DNA from: Tanypteryx hageni | Lineage: Eukaryota; Arthropoda; Insecta; Odonata; Petaluridae | Length of the DNA: 64,000 bases | Reading direction: 5' to 3' | Assembly (NCBI GenBank): GCA_028673005.1 | Contig: CM054116.1 | Coordinates: 98,372,207 to 98,436,206 of the forward strand | Notes under the pieces: model-generated | What the model saw: only the letters and a program-made list of their open reading frames with translations | The model's database searches: none | What the model was told of the DNA's origin: nothing | In this document: positions 57,401 to 64,000 of the stretch, one piece after another | Layout of the letters: every line of letters starts with the position of its first letter | Position numbering within the stretch: position 1 is the first letter of the stretch | Position numbers and translations under genes: made by a program

Positions 57401-60336
57401 CTCACAGTCCCCTTGGATACTTTGCTACCAATTCTTTGGGATAATCGACATGGTTGGTCTTTGAGGTCCCTATGGCTCTCAAACCTTTTTTGGAGAGTTC
57501 CATAAATAGATCTGGTGACGTAAAAAATCTATCGCAAATAAGGGTGCAGCCTGACCCAAAGAGAGGCTCTGCAAGTTGCATCATGACATTTCCACCCAAA
57601 CCAAAATTATTCTTTTTAATTGTCCCTTTCCCTGTATATAATTCTAAATGAAAAACAAATCCCGATGTTCCATCTGCTCTTCCCCACCACTTGAATCCCC
57701 TTTTGATGGGTTTCATCGGCATATATTTTTTCATTACAGAGCGACCAGTAAATTTCACCATCGCTTCATCTATTGTCTGAAACTCAGAAAAGTTATAATA
57801 TTTTTTATAATTGCAATTCAAACTATCCAGAATAGGTCTAATTTTGTAGAGTTTATCAAAATCTTAGCTATCTTGTAGAGGCTGCCATGAATTATCATTT
57901 ACATAAAAATTCTGCAAAATTGACAAAAATCGATCCCTTGCCATGATTTCTGATGCACCTGGTACATTCAGTGCACTATTTGTGGACAAATAGTCTTTCA
58001 GGCTTGGAAGATCATGAAATCCCATCGTAAAAAATACACCTAACCAAGCTTTCAACTCATCTAATGTAAGATCTTCCCAAATATTTCCACCTCTGCCTGC
58101 AGTTGACATTTTTTGCGAAGCATACAAATTAGTCTGCTTGACGCAATGGTCAGAGTAAAAAAGGGCTAAGTTTAAAAACACGTTAAATGGTAACGCTTAA
58201 GGAAAACGTGTGCAACTTCACAGGACGAAACTTAAAACTGTCTGTAAGCTGCTAGCAAAAAAGGAACTACAGATAACTAACATGCACCACACAAGAGGGC
58301 AGAAGAGGACGGTACCCTAACACCACCGTGGTGGTGTTCCGTCTCTAATCGGTTAAAATGTGCAAATCAAAATTGTTATCATAGTCAAAGGCATTGTTTA
58401 CATGTTGGGCATTTCTCTTAGAGATACATATGAAAATTGGAAATATTTGTTACGTACAGCCAGATTTCTATTATTGATATTGTATTATTAAGATGGTTAA
58501 ATATTCTTTTAGAAAAAATCTGGCTGTCTTATTGAGTTATCAATCTGAGATTTAAAAAATAAAGGGTGTTCATTTTATCCCGGCTCTCACCATGGCTGGC
58601 TGCTAGGGGGGGGGGGGGCAATGGGGCAGTTGCCCCCCTCTGGATCAGGCCTGTATCAAGGGAAAAACAGGCACAGCACACTCTGATAGTGAGATGTTTC
58701 ACTCAAAGTAGCCCATAAGAGTGGGGCCTGCGATAAAATAAACACTGTGTACCATTTGGTTTATTATGTTTGGAATGGTATTTTTATCATGTTAAAGTAT
58801 AGCCTGATAAGGGTATTAGTGGGGGAGAGTGCATTAGTTATAACCAAAGTTATCTGAAATGAATAAAGGTGAACGTTAGTTATTAAAAATGTAAATTTAT
58901 TAGCCGTATAACAGAATTTACACTTGAAGAATTATACAGAAACTTTAATTAATGCTGATGTTCAGCTTTCACTTTCAATTCCTTTACAAATTTGAAGTAC
59001 ATGGAGAGTGAATCAGTAATAATCACAGGTTTATTATTTTATAATTAAAATTAGTGATATTTGAGAATCATTGCTTTGTTAATTTGCTGTAAACCAACAT
59101 TTGCTTTAAATGTTTTTTTTTCTTCTTTAGTATTTACTTTTTTGTTTATACTTCTTTTTTTATTAATTATAGGCTATAGATTGTGAATTGGCTTACTATG
59201 GTGCCCCTGGCAACATAGATGGAGTAAGAAAAATGGAAATCATGAGAAAATTGTCAAGCTTGATTTCATTAAAATCACTGGAAGCTCATGTTGTAAGGAG
59301 GCAAGTATAAACTATAATAAATGGTATGGGTTTTCCATTATGGATGCCACTAAAATTTACAGTTCTATTATGTTTTAAAGAAAGTTTTATAAATTTCTAA
59401 TAAATAAAATTATGCACATTTTTATTAAGAGCAGTCTTAATGAAATTGATAATCTGAAGCGTAACTTGGTGGGACGATTCCATAATTATAAATCAGGGAA
59501 ACATAAGAACACTGTATTGATCCACATATAAAAAGTTTAATTTAGACTGGTTTCGTTACAAGGTAACATCCTCAGGTGACCATAAAACAGAGACCATTCA
59601 AATACTATATCCTAATTCCTGTCAAACGGCAGGAACTTAAAAATTAGGATCAAAGAACATAAAAGTCGAAATTAAAATATTTTTTATAAGTGGATCAATA
59701 CATTGTTCTTCAATTTCCCTGATTTATAATTAAAGAGCAGTCTTGATTTTTATTGGGAATTACCTTACTATGAGTGCAATGGGTTATTTCTATCAAATGA
59801 ATTACAGTGCTAACAATTTTACTGAAAGACTAATAAATGTAAAAATACAAAAATATTTCTAAATATTGAAATCATTGAAAGAGCAGAAAAAATTACATGA
59901 CTAGATTCCTTGGGCTGTACAGCCAATAATTTCCTTAAAAAATTGTAGAAATTTGCATTATAATTTTATTGAAAATTTTATCACAATGTTTCCATACCCA
60001 TGAGCTCCCAGGTACAGAACTTGGGTACATCTGCTCAACCTGCTTTCCATCACCTAACCTCATTCCGAACCTAACCCCAGTTATCCTTTCAATCTTGCTT
60101 TAATCATTTGTAATTTCTTTTTTCGTGTTCTCTGCTTTCTAATATTCTCGCAGATATACCTTTCAAAAATCCATTCAAATGTTACTGAGCTTCACTTTGA
60201 ATATTTATTTATTTGTTTTTCAGCTTTACATCAATAAATAAAATGGTTGTTGAAATTTTTGACAAGTCTGGTGTAAGTGTTGGTGAGATGTTGAAAGCAG
60301 ATGGATATTTAATTGAATTACCTGATATATATGATA
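34497..60336 (+). CDS. Tudor-domain and C3H1 zinc finger protein, piRNA-pathway type (3' end open)
   Basis: Sixteen exons join without a stop to 796 codons: 34497-34675, 35124-35249, 35332-35467, 38170-38386, 38924-39077, 41194-41344, 41440-41592, 41793-41926, 47595-47779, 48205-48255, 52656-52859, 52962-53129, 53236-53435, 55895-55984, 59173-59300 and 60224-60336. Introns 5 and 15 need GC donors. Domains: a first degenerate Tudor region (about residues 31-147); an extended Tudor (about 240-478) with WYRAKVL and VLLVDFGNRIEVP; a CX8CX5CX3H finger (Cys539, Cys548, Cys554, His558) after EDWNPMKEDY; and a third extended Tudor (about 590-796) with YYRAQVLD and FVDIGMTDW. Tudor proteins of this kind bind dimethyl-arginine tails of PIWI proteins in nuage. 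Only the middle domain keeps the DFGN core. No DEAD helicase is seen, which argues against a full TDRD12/Yb. The family is sure, the exact orthologue is not. The final exon could be at 61167 or 62987. Confidence 0.85.
36095..36304. mobile_element. MITE, second copy of the 20791-21105 family
   Basis: Ends GGTTTGATATAAGACA and TATCTTATATCAAAT. The interior matches the RRP7A copy in inverted orientation (GGGACTGCCGCCCCCTTAAA), but the minisatellite units are absent. Lies in Tudor-gene intron 3. Confidence 0.85.
36355..36514. mobile_element. Short MITE with inverted ends
   Basis: GCAAAATTCTTTGGCAGAAT at 36355 is matched by the complement ending CCAAAGAATTTTGC at 36514, with about 30 bases pairing. 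No coding sequence. No target duplication recognised. Confidence 0.75.
36558..38085 (-). mobile_element. LINE remnant in Tudor-gene intron 3
   Basis: Read on the - strand from about 38080: the end of an APE-type endonuclease (IKSDISDHFPIL), the linker (YNSLKRHYRHLLNTTKRSYN, NKSQEIWKIIKNSKLH), RT fragments (HDSLQLGVFPSIFK, LASCQNGFWQNKSMTTASYE) and, after a deletion, the post-catalytic CTKFLCIYLDTHLRCDTHI. There are many frameshifts and the catalytic FADD block is deleted. It appears to be the same broad type as the LINE at 9837-18035. Confidence 0.85.
36782..36856. mobile_element. hAT-type MITE end inside the LINE
   Basis: The block with GCAGAAAAGGTTGCCGACCC and CCTG is one end of a hAT MITE; it is followed by GTCTAGAG. 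It sits where the LINE lacks its central RT, so the loss and the insertion may be connected. The other end is missing. Confidence 0.55.
39600..40384. other. Part of Tudor-gene intron 5, unassigned
   Basis: 39620-39860 has a transposon-like texture (GATGGCCAATG ... GGCGCAATTTTTTTGGTGG), but no paired ends were found. The rest is AT-rich without a gene. Confidence 0.35.
40385..40955 (+). repeat. Dispersed repeat, copy B (long form)
   Basis: The first 240 bases repeat 5-245 and the last 95 repeat 7325-7425. Between them are TTTCACGTTGACCTGATTAA and a short CA run, all non-coding. It is the longest copy here and could be an entire non-autonomous element. Confidence 0.75.
42379..42424. repeat. 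(TA)n(CA)n microsatellite
   Basis: About ten TA units followed by about ten CA units in Tudor-gene intron 8. Confidence 0.95.
42665..43976. mobile_element. piggyBac-type MITE with palindromes (TTAA flanks)
   Basis: TTAA at 42661-42664 and 43977-43980 flank the inverted ends CCGCTTCCCTGA and TCAGGGAAGCGG. The interior holds a perfect 30-bp inverted repeat (43333-43362 with 43381-43410), a 52-bp tandem duplication (43547-43598, 43599-43650), and two perfect palindromes sharing CCGAGTATACTCGG near the right end (43900-43919, 43946-43959). No transposase. The right half is markedly richer in GC than the intron around it. Confidence 0.9.
44005..45033. mobile_element. Non-autonomous hAT element
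   Basis: The ends TAAAGTGACCAGATTTC and (inverted) TAAAGTGACCAGATGTC are flanked by TGTAAACT (43997-44004) and TGTAAACC (45034-45041), seven of eight identical. It starts 25 bases after the TTAA of the preceding element and contains a second hAT MITE. Confidence 0.85.
44181..44458. mobile_element. Short relative of hAT-2 nested in a hAT MITE
   Basis: Ends CATGGGTGTCCTGCTGG and CCAGCGGACACCCATG, with the internal GGGGGGCAACTGCCC signature also seen at the left end of hAT-2 (12981) and at 58610. No coding. The flanking 8-mers do not match. Confidence 0.7.
45705..47322. mobile_element. Tigger-like non-autonomous element in Tudor-gene intron 8
   Basis: Ends CAGTAAAACTCCTCAAAGGC and, inverted, CAGTAAAACTCCTCCAAGGC. 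TA precedes the left end; the right TA is not preserved. A Ser/Asp/Glu-rich - strand remnant lies at 45948-46226. There is no catalytic domain. Confidence 0.8.
47780..49730. other. Tudor-gene introns 9 and 10 (first part), no other gene
   Basis: Apart from exon 10 at 48205-48255 this is AT-rich intron. Short open frames are not supported by codon content or homology. Confidence 0.5.
49782..49842 (-). ncRNA. Hammerhead ribozyme, sense copy in PLE-1
   Basis: On the - strand: CUGAUGA (49826-49820), one extra A, a stem II closed by GAUG and CGUC, GAAA (49799-49796), the palindrome ACGU serving as stem III, and U as the cleavage residue. Flanking strands can pair as stem I in short segments. A stem III of 2-3 bp implies activity as a dimer, as known for Penelope hammerheads. 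Confidence 0.7.
49928..50401 (-). pseudogene. Penelope GIY-YIG endonuclease domain, N-truncated
   Basis: The open frame begins inside the arm boundary with SGKISRILRKHGIKTVHKPP and continues KLRDQLARAKDYLGLKAPRV, YSIPCECGASYIGETGFTIK, TRLKEHMRCIRLG, and EHSLSHDHKIFW to a stop at 49928. The Y..I..C.C....YIGET.. core, the Arg/Lys-rich KTRLKEH helix and the following HxxxxxH are those of the endonuclease fused to reverse transcriptase in Penelope-like elements. The RT itself is not in the window, so this copy could not move alone. Confidence 0.9.
50484..50546 (+). ncRNA. Hammerhead ribozyme, inverted-arm copy in PLE-1
   Basis: CUGAUGA at 50497-50503, extra A at 50504, stem II GAUG (50505-50508) with CGUC (50520-50523), GAAA at 50524-50527, palindromic ACGU at 50527-50530 and U at 50531. 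Stem I can form from AUC/GAU, GAU/AUC and GUUU/AAAC segments across small internal loops (50484-50496 with 50532-50546). It lies antisense to the element's own ORF. Confidence 0.7.
50650..51518. other. Part of Tudor-gene intron 10, unassigned
   Basis: No exon seen. GGTTCGATTCC at 51122-51132 is a good B-box word, but no paired A box or SINE boundary supports an RNA gene. Confidence 0.4.
51527..51741. mobile_element. hAT-type MITE, 215 bp
   Basis: A perfect 8-bp duplication ATATAAGG (51519-51526, 51742-51749) flanks CAGTGTTTTTCAACTGGGGG and GGTTGGGAAACACTG. Non-coding. Confidence 0.93.
54202..54487. mobile_element. hAT-type MITE in Tudor-gene intron 13
   Basis: Ends CAGGGACGTAACTAG and, inverted, CAGAGATGTAACTAG; a G-rich interior next to each end. 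The flanking duplication could not be fixed. Confidence 0.65.
55029..55591. mobile_element. piggyBac-type MITE (TTAA flanks), 563 bp
   Basis: TTAA at 55025-55028 and 55592-55595; inverted ends CCACTCATCTGGGTAT and ATACCCAGATGAGTGG are perfectly complementary over 16 bases. GGGTATGCCGTA is repeated at about 55040 and 55090. No coding sequence. Confidence 0.92.
56437..56493 (-). ncRNA. Hammerhead ribozyme, left arm of PLE-2
   Basis: Mirror of the right-arm ribozyme: CUGACGA (56482-56476, - strand), extra U, stem II from GCCC and GGGC, GAAA, palindromic AUGCAU and U. The two arm differences fall in the stem II loop region and leave the core unchanged. Confidence 0.75.
56540..56596 (+). ncRNA. 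Hammerhead ribozyme, right arm of PLE-2
   Basis: Stem I is formed by GGUU (56540-56543) with AACC (56593-56596) and ACCC (56547-56550) with GGGU (56584-56587). The core is CUGACGA (56551-56557) and one extra U. Stem II is GCCC (56559-56562) with GGGC (56570-56573). It is followed by GAAA (56574-56577), the self-complementary AUGCAU (56577-56582) as stem III, and U56583 before the predicted cut. All conserved core positions of the hammerhead are met. Confidence 0.8.
56793..58181 (-). pseudogene. piggyBac transposase (PB-2), N-truncated and frameshifted
   Basis: Three open stretches lie in one frame. 58181-57864 carries DLTLDELKAWLGVFFTMGFH. After a TAA, 57821-57402 carries QTIDEAMVKFTGR (first catalytic D) and LICDRFFTSPDLF (second D). 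After a segment readable only in a neighbouring frame (57401-57348), 57347-56793 carries FMGGLDRNDQLCSYY (last D pair), WWHRLMFDLIN and the C-terminal Cys-rich finger CVVCRGKG..CSVCEKGLC. The acidic N-terminal region is absent; only 170 bases separate the first stretch from the element end. The catalytic residues survive but the gene is dead. Confidence 0.9.
58591..58700. mobile_element. Fragment related to the hAT-2 terminus
   Basis: CATGGCTGGCTGCTAGG, a long G run and GGCAGTTGCCCCCCTCTGG match the terminal signature of hAT-2 and of 44181-44458. The other end was not found. Confidence 0.6.
59439..59732 (+). mobile_element. Short Penelope-like element with one hammerhead (PLE-3)
   Basis: A perfect 12-bp duplication AAGAGCAGTCTT (59427-59438, 59733-59744) flanks a 45-base tail (59439-59483), a left arm (about 59484-59534) and its diverged complement (about 59680-59732), both with TTATAAATCAGGGAAA and GTATTGATCCAC. 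There is no coding sequence. The tail is on the left, so the element is inverted relative to PLE-1 and PLE-2. It lies in Tudor-gene intron 15. Confidence 0.85.
59545..59575 (-). ncRNA. Hammerhead-like core in PLE-3
   Basis: On the - strand: CUGAGGA (59575-59569), one extra U, a perfect stem II GUUAC-CUU-GUAAC (59567-59555), GAAA, then ACCAGU and C, giving the classic GUC cleavage triplet. Stem I pairing is weak, so this copy may be inactive. Confidence 0.55.
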
Positions 60337-63300
60337 GTGAGTATGACTTTATTCCGGGATAAAAACAAACAACAGAATGTCCTATTTTCAGTCACTGAAG
60401 TAAATTGTTTTGCTTTTTAAATTTTAACGAGTTATTCATTTTCCATTTTTACTTGTTTTTTATGTTATGTTAATTAAAAGTCGAATTTCCAAATTATTCA
60501 ACTAATAAATATGCTAAAAACAGCTTTGATTTTATTGTGACAAGGTGATGAAATTGTGATTGCATTGGTGTGTTATATAGTGTGTGCGCAATTTAGCTTA
60601 TCTTATCACTGAACAATTTGTGTAAAAGCCTGGTCCATGGCTAGAGAAATCTATGACATTCATTGAAAAGTCGTTCATTGAAAAGACATTCAAGGTCCAA
60701 ATCGGTGGCAGTAATGATAAATGTTACCCTTAGGCAAGCGCCAGGTAAGGTGGCTGCCTCTCAAACTCACCTCATCCTGTGATTTAGTGAAAGCCATTGT
60801 GCCTATGTTAAAAATTGTTCATAGTTACCATCTTAATTTAAGAAAATGGAATTGTGATTTTCAGTTGATTTAATGTTTTTGATTTCATGTCAGTGCTGTT
60901 TTGTAAAAATGATATTGTCTTGACTAATTCTAATAGATGTTGAAAACCAGTATTTAGTTAAATATATTTTTACACTTTAAAAAAATAAATATTAGACTTT
61001 TTACTGTACAATTTTACCTTTTCCAACAAAAGATCGATAAAATTCCTTTTTAGTGCCATGCATATTTTGGTGGGTTTGTCCAGAAGTGCCACAGATATTT
61101 TTTACAAATTTGTATCACTTTATATAAAAAAATCATATACACCTTATTTCTTTCTGATTTTTTCAGTAATCGCAGAAAATGCTACATGTATTATGTATTT
61201 CTTTAAATTTAAATGTAGAGTAATATTTTGACTGAACATTTTTAAAAGTTATTGTTAAAGTAAAAAAGTATGTTGAATTAAATTCTTCTCTCTTTAACAC
61301 AATATAAAAGCAATATTTTCAGGAAAAACATAGCAAAAAACTTCAGCACAATATCAAATAATGAATAAAGTGGAGGATTGATGGAAATGCAATGATCATA
61401 AGATCTTAAGCAGAGAGGCATTAGCTGTAAAGTGAAGGATATTTGTACATAACTGTAATTTTCAAATTAAATGGAAAACATTCAAACAGGAATATCTCAT
61501 ACATGTCTATTATGTTCAATGTTAGCACTCATGTAATGACAGGAAAAACTCCATGCAATCCTTTTCCGCATTTTACACACAGTATGAGATCTTCGCAGAG
61601 TACCACCATCTTTACTGCTACAAACTACTTTCTTTTTGCCTGGGCAGTTTTCTTTTACCTTACCCTGATGTTGCCACACATATATCACTCTTACCAGAAG
61701 ATGGGTATAAATTATTTTCGGATAACCACTCAAATTCAAAAGAATATAATTTTGAGGTGAACTGCAGTCAAGCAATTTTTTTGCTGGGTTTGCTTTATAA
61801 ATAATGTACACATTTAGCGCCAAGTGAGCAAATACTCTGAACGCCATTTTCCAGTATTTAAAGTATCGTCATTCATCTAAATAGGAATATTACATCATAT
61901 CTGATAAATCTGTGACACCCATGTATTTGTTGTAAAGTTCAATGATTATTGGCCTTTCAATTTCCTTTGACATACCAAACTCAATGTGCATGACTGAATG
62001 AGTGTGGAAAAATCTGTTAATATTCCAACACGGTTTTATATTGTGTCATAAATAGTAGAGATATTACCAGACACCCAAAGTATCTCAACATGTATCAATT
62101 TTTGTGCTGGCTCTCCTTCCCATCATCCTAATACATACATTGTATATGGCACACGATAAGAGATGGATAGTCTGCAACAATCTACATTGTGAAAGTGATA
62201 GAGAGAATTGATAGTGTTGAGCTGCTTGGTAGGAAGGATCACTTGCCTATGAATCAGTCAAACAAGTGTTTTTATTTACGCGTGTTTGTTTTCCATCACA
62301 CTGCTTAGCCATGAATTATAGACGTGGTTTTGTCTATGGCTGTGGTGCACAATCTGCAGACCATGGGCAAGATGTGGTCAATGAAGGGTTTTTGTGCAAC
62401 CCGGAAAGCTATGAAGAAAAGGTGATCCAAAATATTTAACCTAGAAATTCATACATATTTATGAAAATTTTTATAATAAAAGTCGAGAAGCAAATTATGA
62501 TATACCATTGTGTGGCACTAAAAGGGTTAAGGGTTTAGAGAAATGGGAGTAATACATCAGGGTTCCATTATAACAAGGTCCTCAGAATTCATGTCACTTG
62601 ACCATGTTATAACAATACCCTTGCAAAAGCACTTAAGAAAATAGCTTTATTAATGAATAACTCATCTCATCTGGTGTAAACAAAAGTAATTTGACAAAAA
62701 AATTAAAATTAAATTGAATTTTTTTTAGTTGAGCCACAAACTTTGAACAACAAAATTGTTTGCATGGTAAAATTTGAGATTCCCAACACACTGCTTCAAT
62801 GTATTTTTTAAAGTACATATATGTTTCCATGTATGCAAGATTAGTATGATTCTAGTGAGCCATTAACATATGTAGTGCCATCCAGTTTGGAGTAGTCGAG
62901 TCATCGATTCATTAATACTTTGTGCAAACCAAATGAACTGTAGAACATAAGTCAAAACCTTACTTTGTCTTCTTTATCATTTACAGGTTTTATTTCTAGT
63001 TAACCTTTTTTCTATGTAAAAAGTAATAGGTTGTTAGTGAAGTAGCTGAGACATCTTAATATTCAGCATCATTATATATATTTCTCATCTATGTGCTTCA
63101 CTTGGAACAATGGTTTTATATGGTAATTAATGTAGTTAGTGTATGTAGTTTTAGTGTATGTATTCTCATTTTTTCTGCAAATTTTAATTCTTATTTACTG
63201 CAAATATGTTGAGTAAATCGTATTCCATGATGGTTGGGCCTAGTAGTGCTGCCAATTTGGTTTTTCCTGCTCGATCTAGTGGGTTTTGCAGTGGTTTAGC

Positions 63301-64000
63301 AGGAAAAATTATCATTTGGTGAGTGATGGAAAAAATAGTGGGACAGGTTCAACATTTAGACATTTCAAGAATTAATTTTTGCAAAGCACATAGCAGGCAG
63401 AAAATCAATAGCTGCAGGTTGGATGATCCTAAAGATCTCTAAGAGGTAGTCACCCTAAGAAGCTTTTAGTCCTCATGCAGTCCAAAGTTTTTTTCTTCAT
63501 AGAACAGTATGTGTAAGAACTACTCAGAATGTTTTGGAGCTGCATTTCAAACAGAGATTATTGAATGATATTTCTGATTCACCTTATAGCCTGATAATTG
63601 ACTAATCCACTGATATAAGTGTAAATAAGTATTTGGGTATCATAATTGTTTATCACAGTAAATTAGAATTCAGTCATCATTCCTTCACTTGGCATATCTT
63701 GAAAATGTTACTGCATGGACTCCTTTCTTGGGTGCCTGAAGCAATTCTGATTGAATCCAAATAATTTGGAGTTGATTGCTACAGATATATATCATGGTTG
63801 TAGGCAATGCAGGTGTCTATGCTTAGTTGAAAGAAAAATTTCCGAATTTAATTCACATTCATTGCGTATGCCATTTTTGCAGTTTGCTGTATCATATCCC
63901 AGTAAGGAAACATAACCGAAAGTCTTGGCTTTCTATTGATCTTGTCTTAAAACAATGGCAAAAATTGAAAACCTATTTTAACATAATTGTGCAAAAAAAA
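60337..64000 (+). other. 3' region of the Tudor gene; two candidate last exons
   Basis: After exon 16 (one base of a codon left over) two acceptors give short in-frame ends. TTTTTTCAG at 61166 leads to 21 complete codons and TGA at 61229-61231. TTTACAG at 62986 leads to FISS and TAA at 63001-63003. The first has the stronger pyrimidine tract, but neither peptide is recognisable, and the real last exon could lie beyond the window. The rest is AT-rich with no other gene or complete transposon seen. Confidence 0.4.

Larger units (their letters stand above)
56342..58352 (-). mobile_element. piggyBac element PB-2 with decayed transposase
   Basis: TTAA at 56338-56341 and 58353-58356. Ends CCCATTAGGGACGGAA and, inverted, CCGATTAGAGACGGAA. 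A GGTGGTGTT/AACACCACC hairpin lies just inside the right end (58319-58336). It contains the Penelope-like insertion PLE-2 between its left end and the transposase. It sits in Tudor-gene intron 14. Confidence 0.92.

Noticed and set aside
61443..61847. Overlapping 83-116 codon frames on both strands
   Set aside because: They occur in several frames at once in AT-rich DNA, and none has a recognised domain.

Overview
This is a stretch of AT-rich animal nuclear DNA, most likely from an arthropod. It has spliced genes with GT-AG (and some GC-AG) introns, dense DNA transposons of several superfamilies, LINE, SINE and Penelope-like retroelements, and a TATCGATA promoter motif of the insect DRE type next to a housekeeping gene. 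No bacterial operon, CRISPR array, rRNA or canonical tRNA gene was seen.

Two host genes can be followed exon by exon on the + strand. The first (19283-24583, 7 exons, 267 codons) encodes the ribosomal RNA processing protein RRP7A. The second (34497 to at least 60336, 16 exons, 796 codons so far) encodes a multi-Tudor protein with a C3H1 zinc finger between the second and third Tudor domains. That is the kind of protein used in germline nuage and the piRNA pathway. Two of its introns must use GC rather than GT donors to keep the frame. Its last exon is not certain.

Everything else is mobile DNA or unrecognised spacer. 1-9000: repeat fragments, a broken hAT element, a piggyBac element with two stop codons, and a tRNA-derived SINE with a 15-bp target duplication. 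9837-18035: a three-level nest, in which a LINE on the - strand is split by a pogo/Tigger-like element (TA duplication), which is itself split in its right terminal repeat by a hAT element (8-bp duplication). 19283-24583: RRP7A, with MITEs in introns 2, 4 and 5. 25300-34000: a TTAA-flanked MITE, a MITE built on a 59-bp minisatellite, a third hAT transposase remnant with repeats phased at about 21 bp, and a MITE full of AAGCA/TGCTT hairpins. 34497-60336: the Tudor gene, whose introns carry about fifteen identifiable insertions.

The most interesting find is a set of three insertions in Tudor-gene introns (49742-50611, 56401-56671, 59439-59732) that share one plan: inverted arms, a 30-45 bp tail outside one arm, and an 11-12 bp target duplication. 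The arms carry hammerhead ribozyme cores (CUGANGA, stem II, GAAA, with a palindromic stem III in two of the three). One copy still encodes a GIY-YIG endonuclease domain of Penelope type, which identifies the family. The other two are short and non-coding, so they look like ribozyme-bearing satellites of Penelope-like elements. A second theme is that several unrelated DNA transposons here carry extra palindromic or phased copies of a motif just inside their ends, as expected of transposase binding sites.
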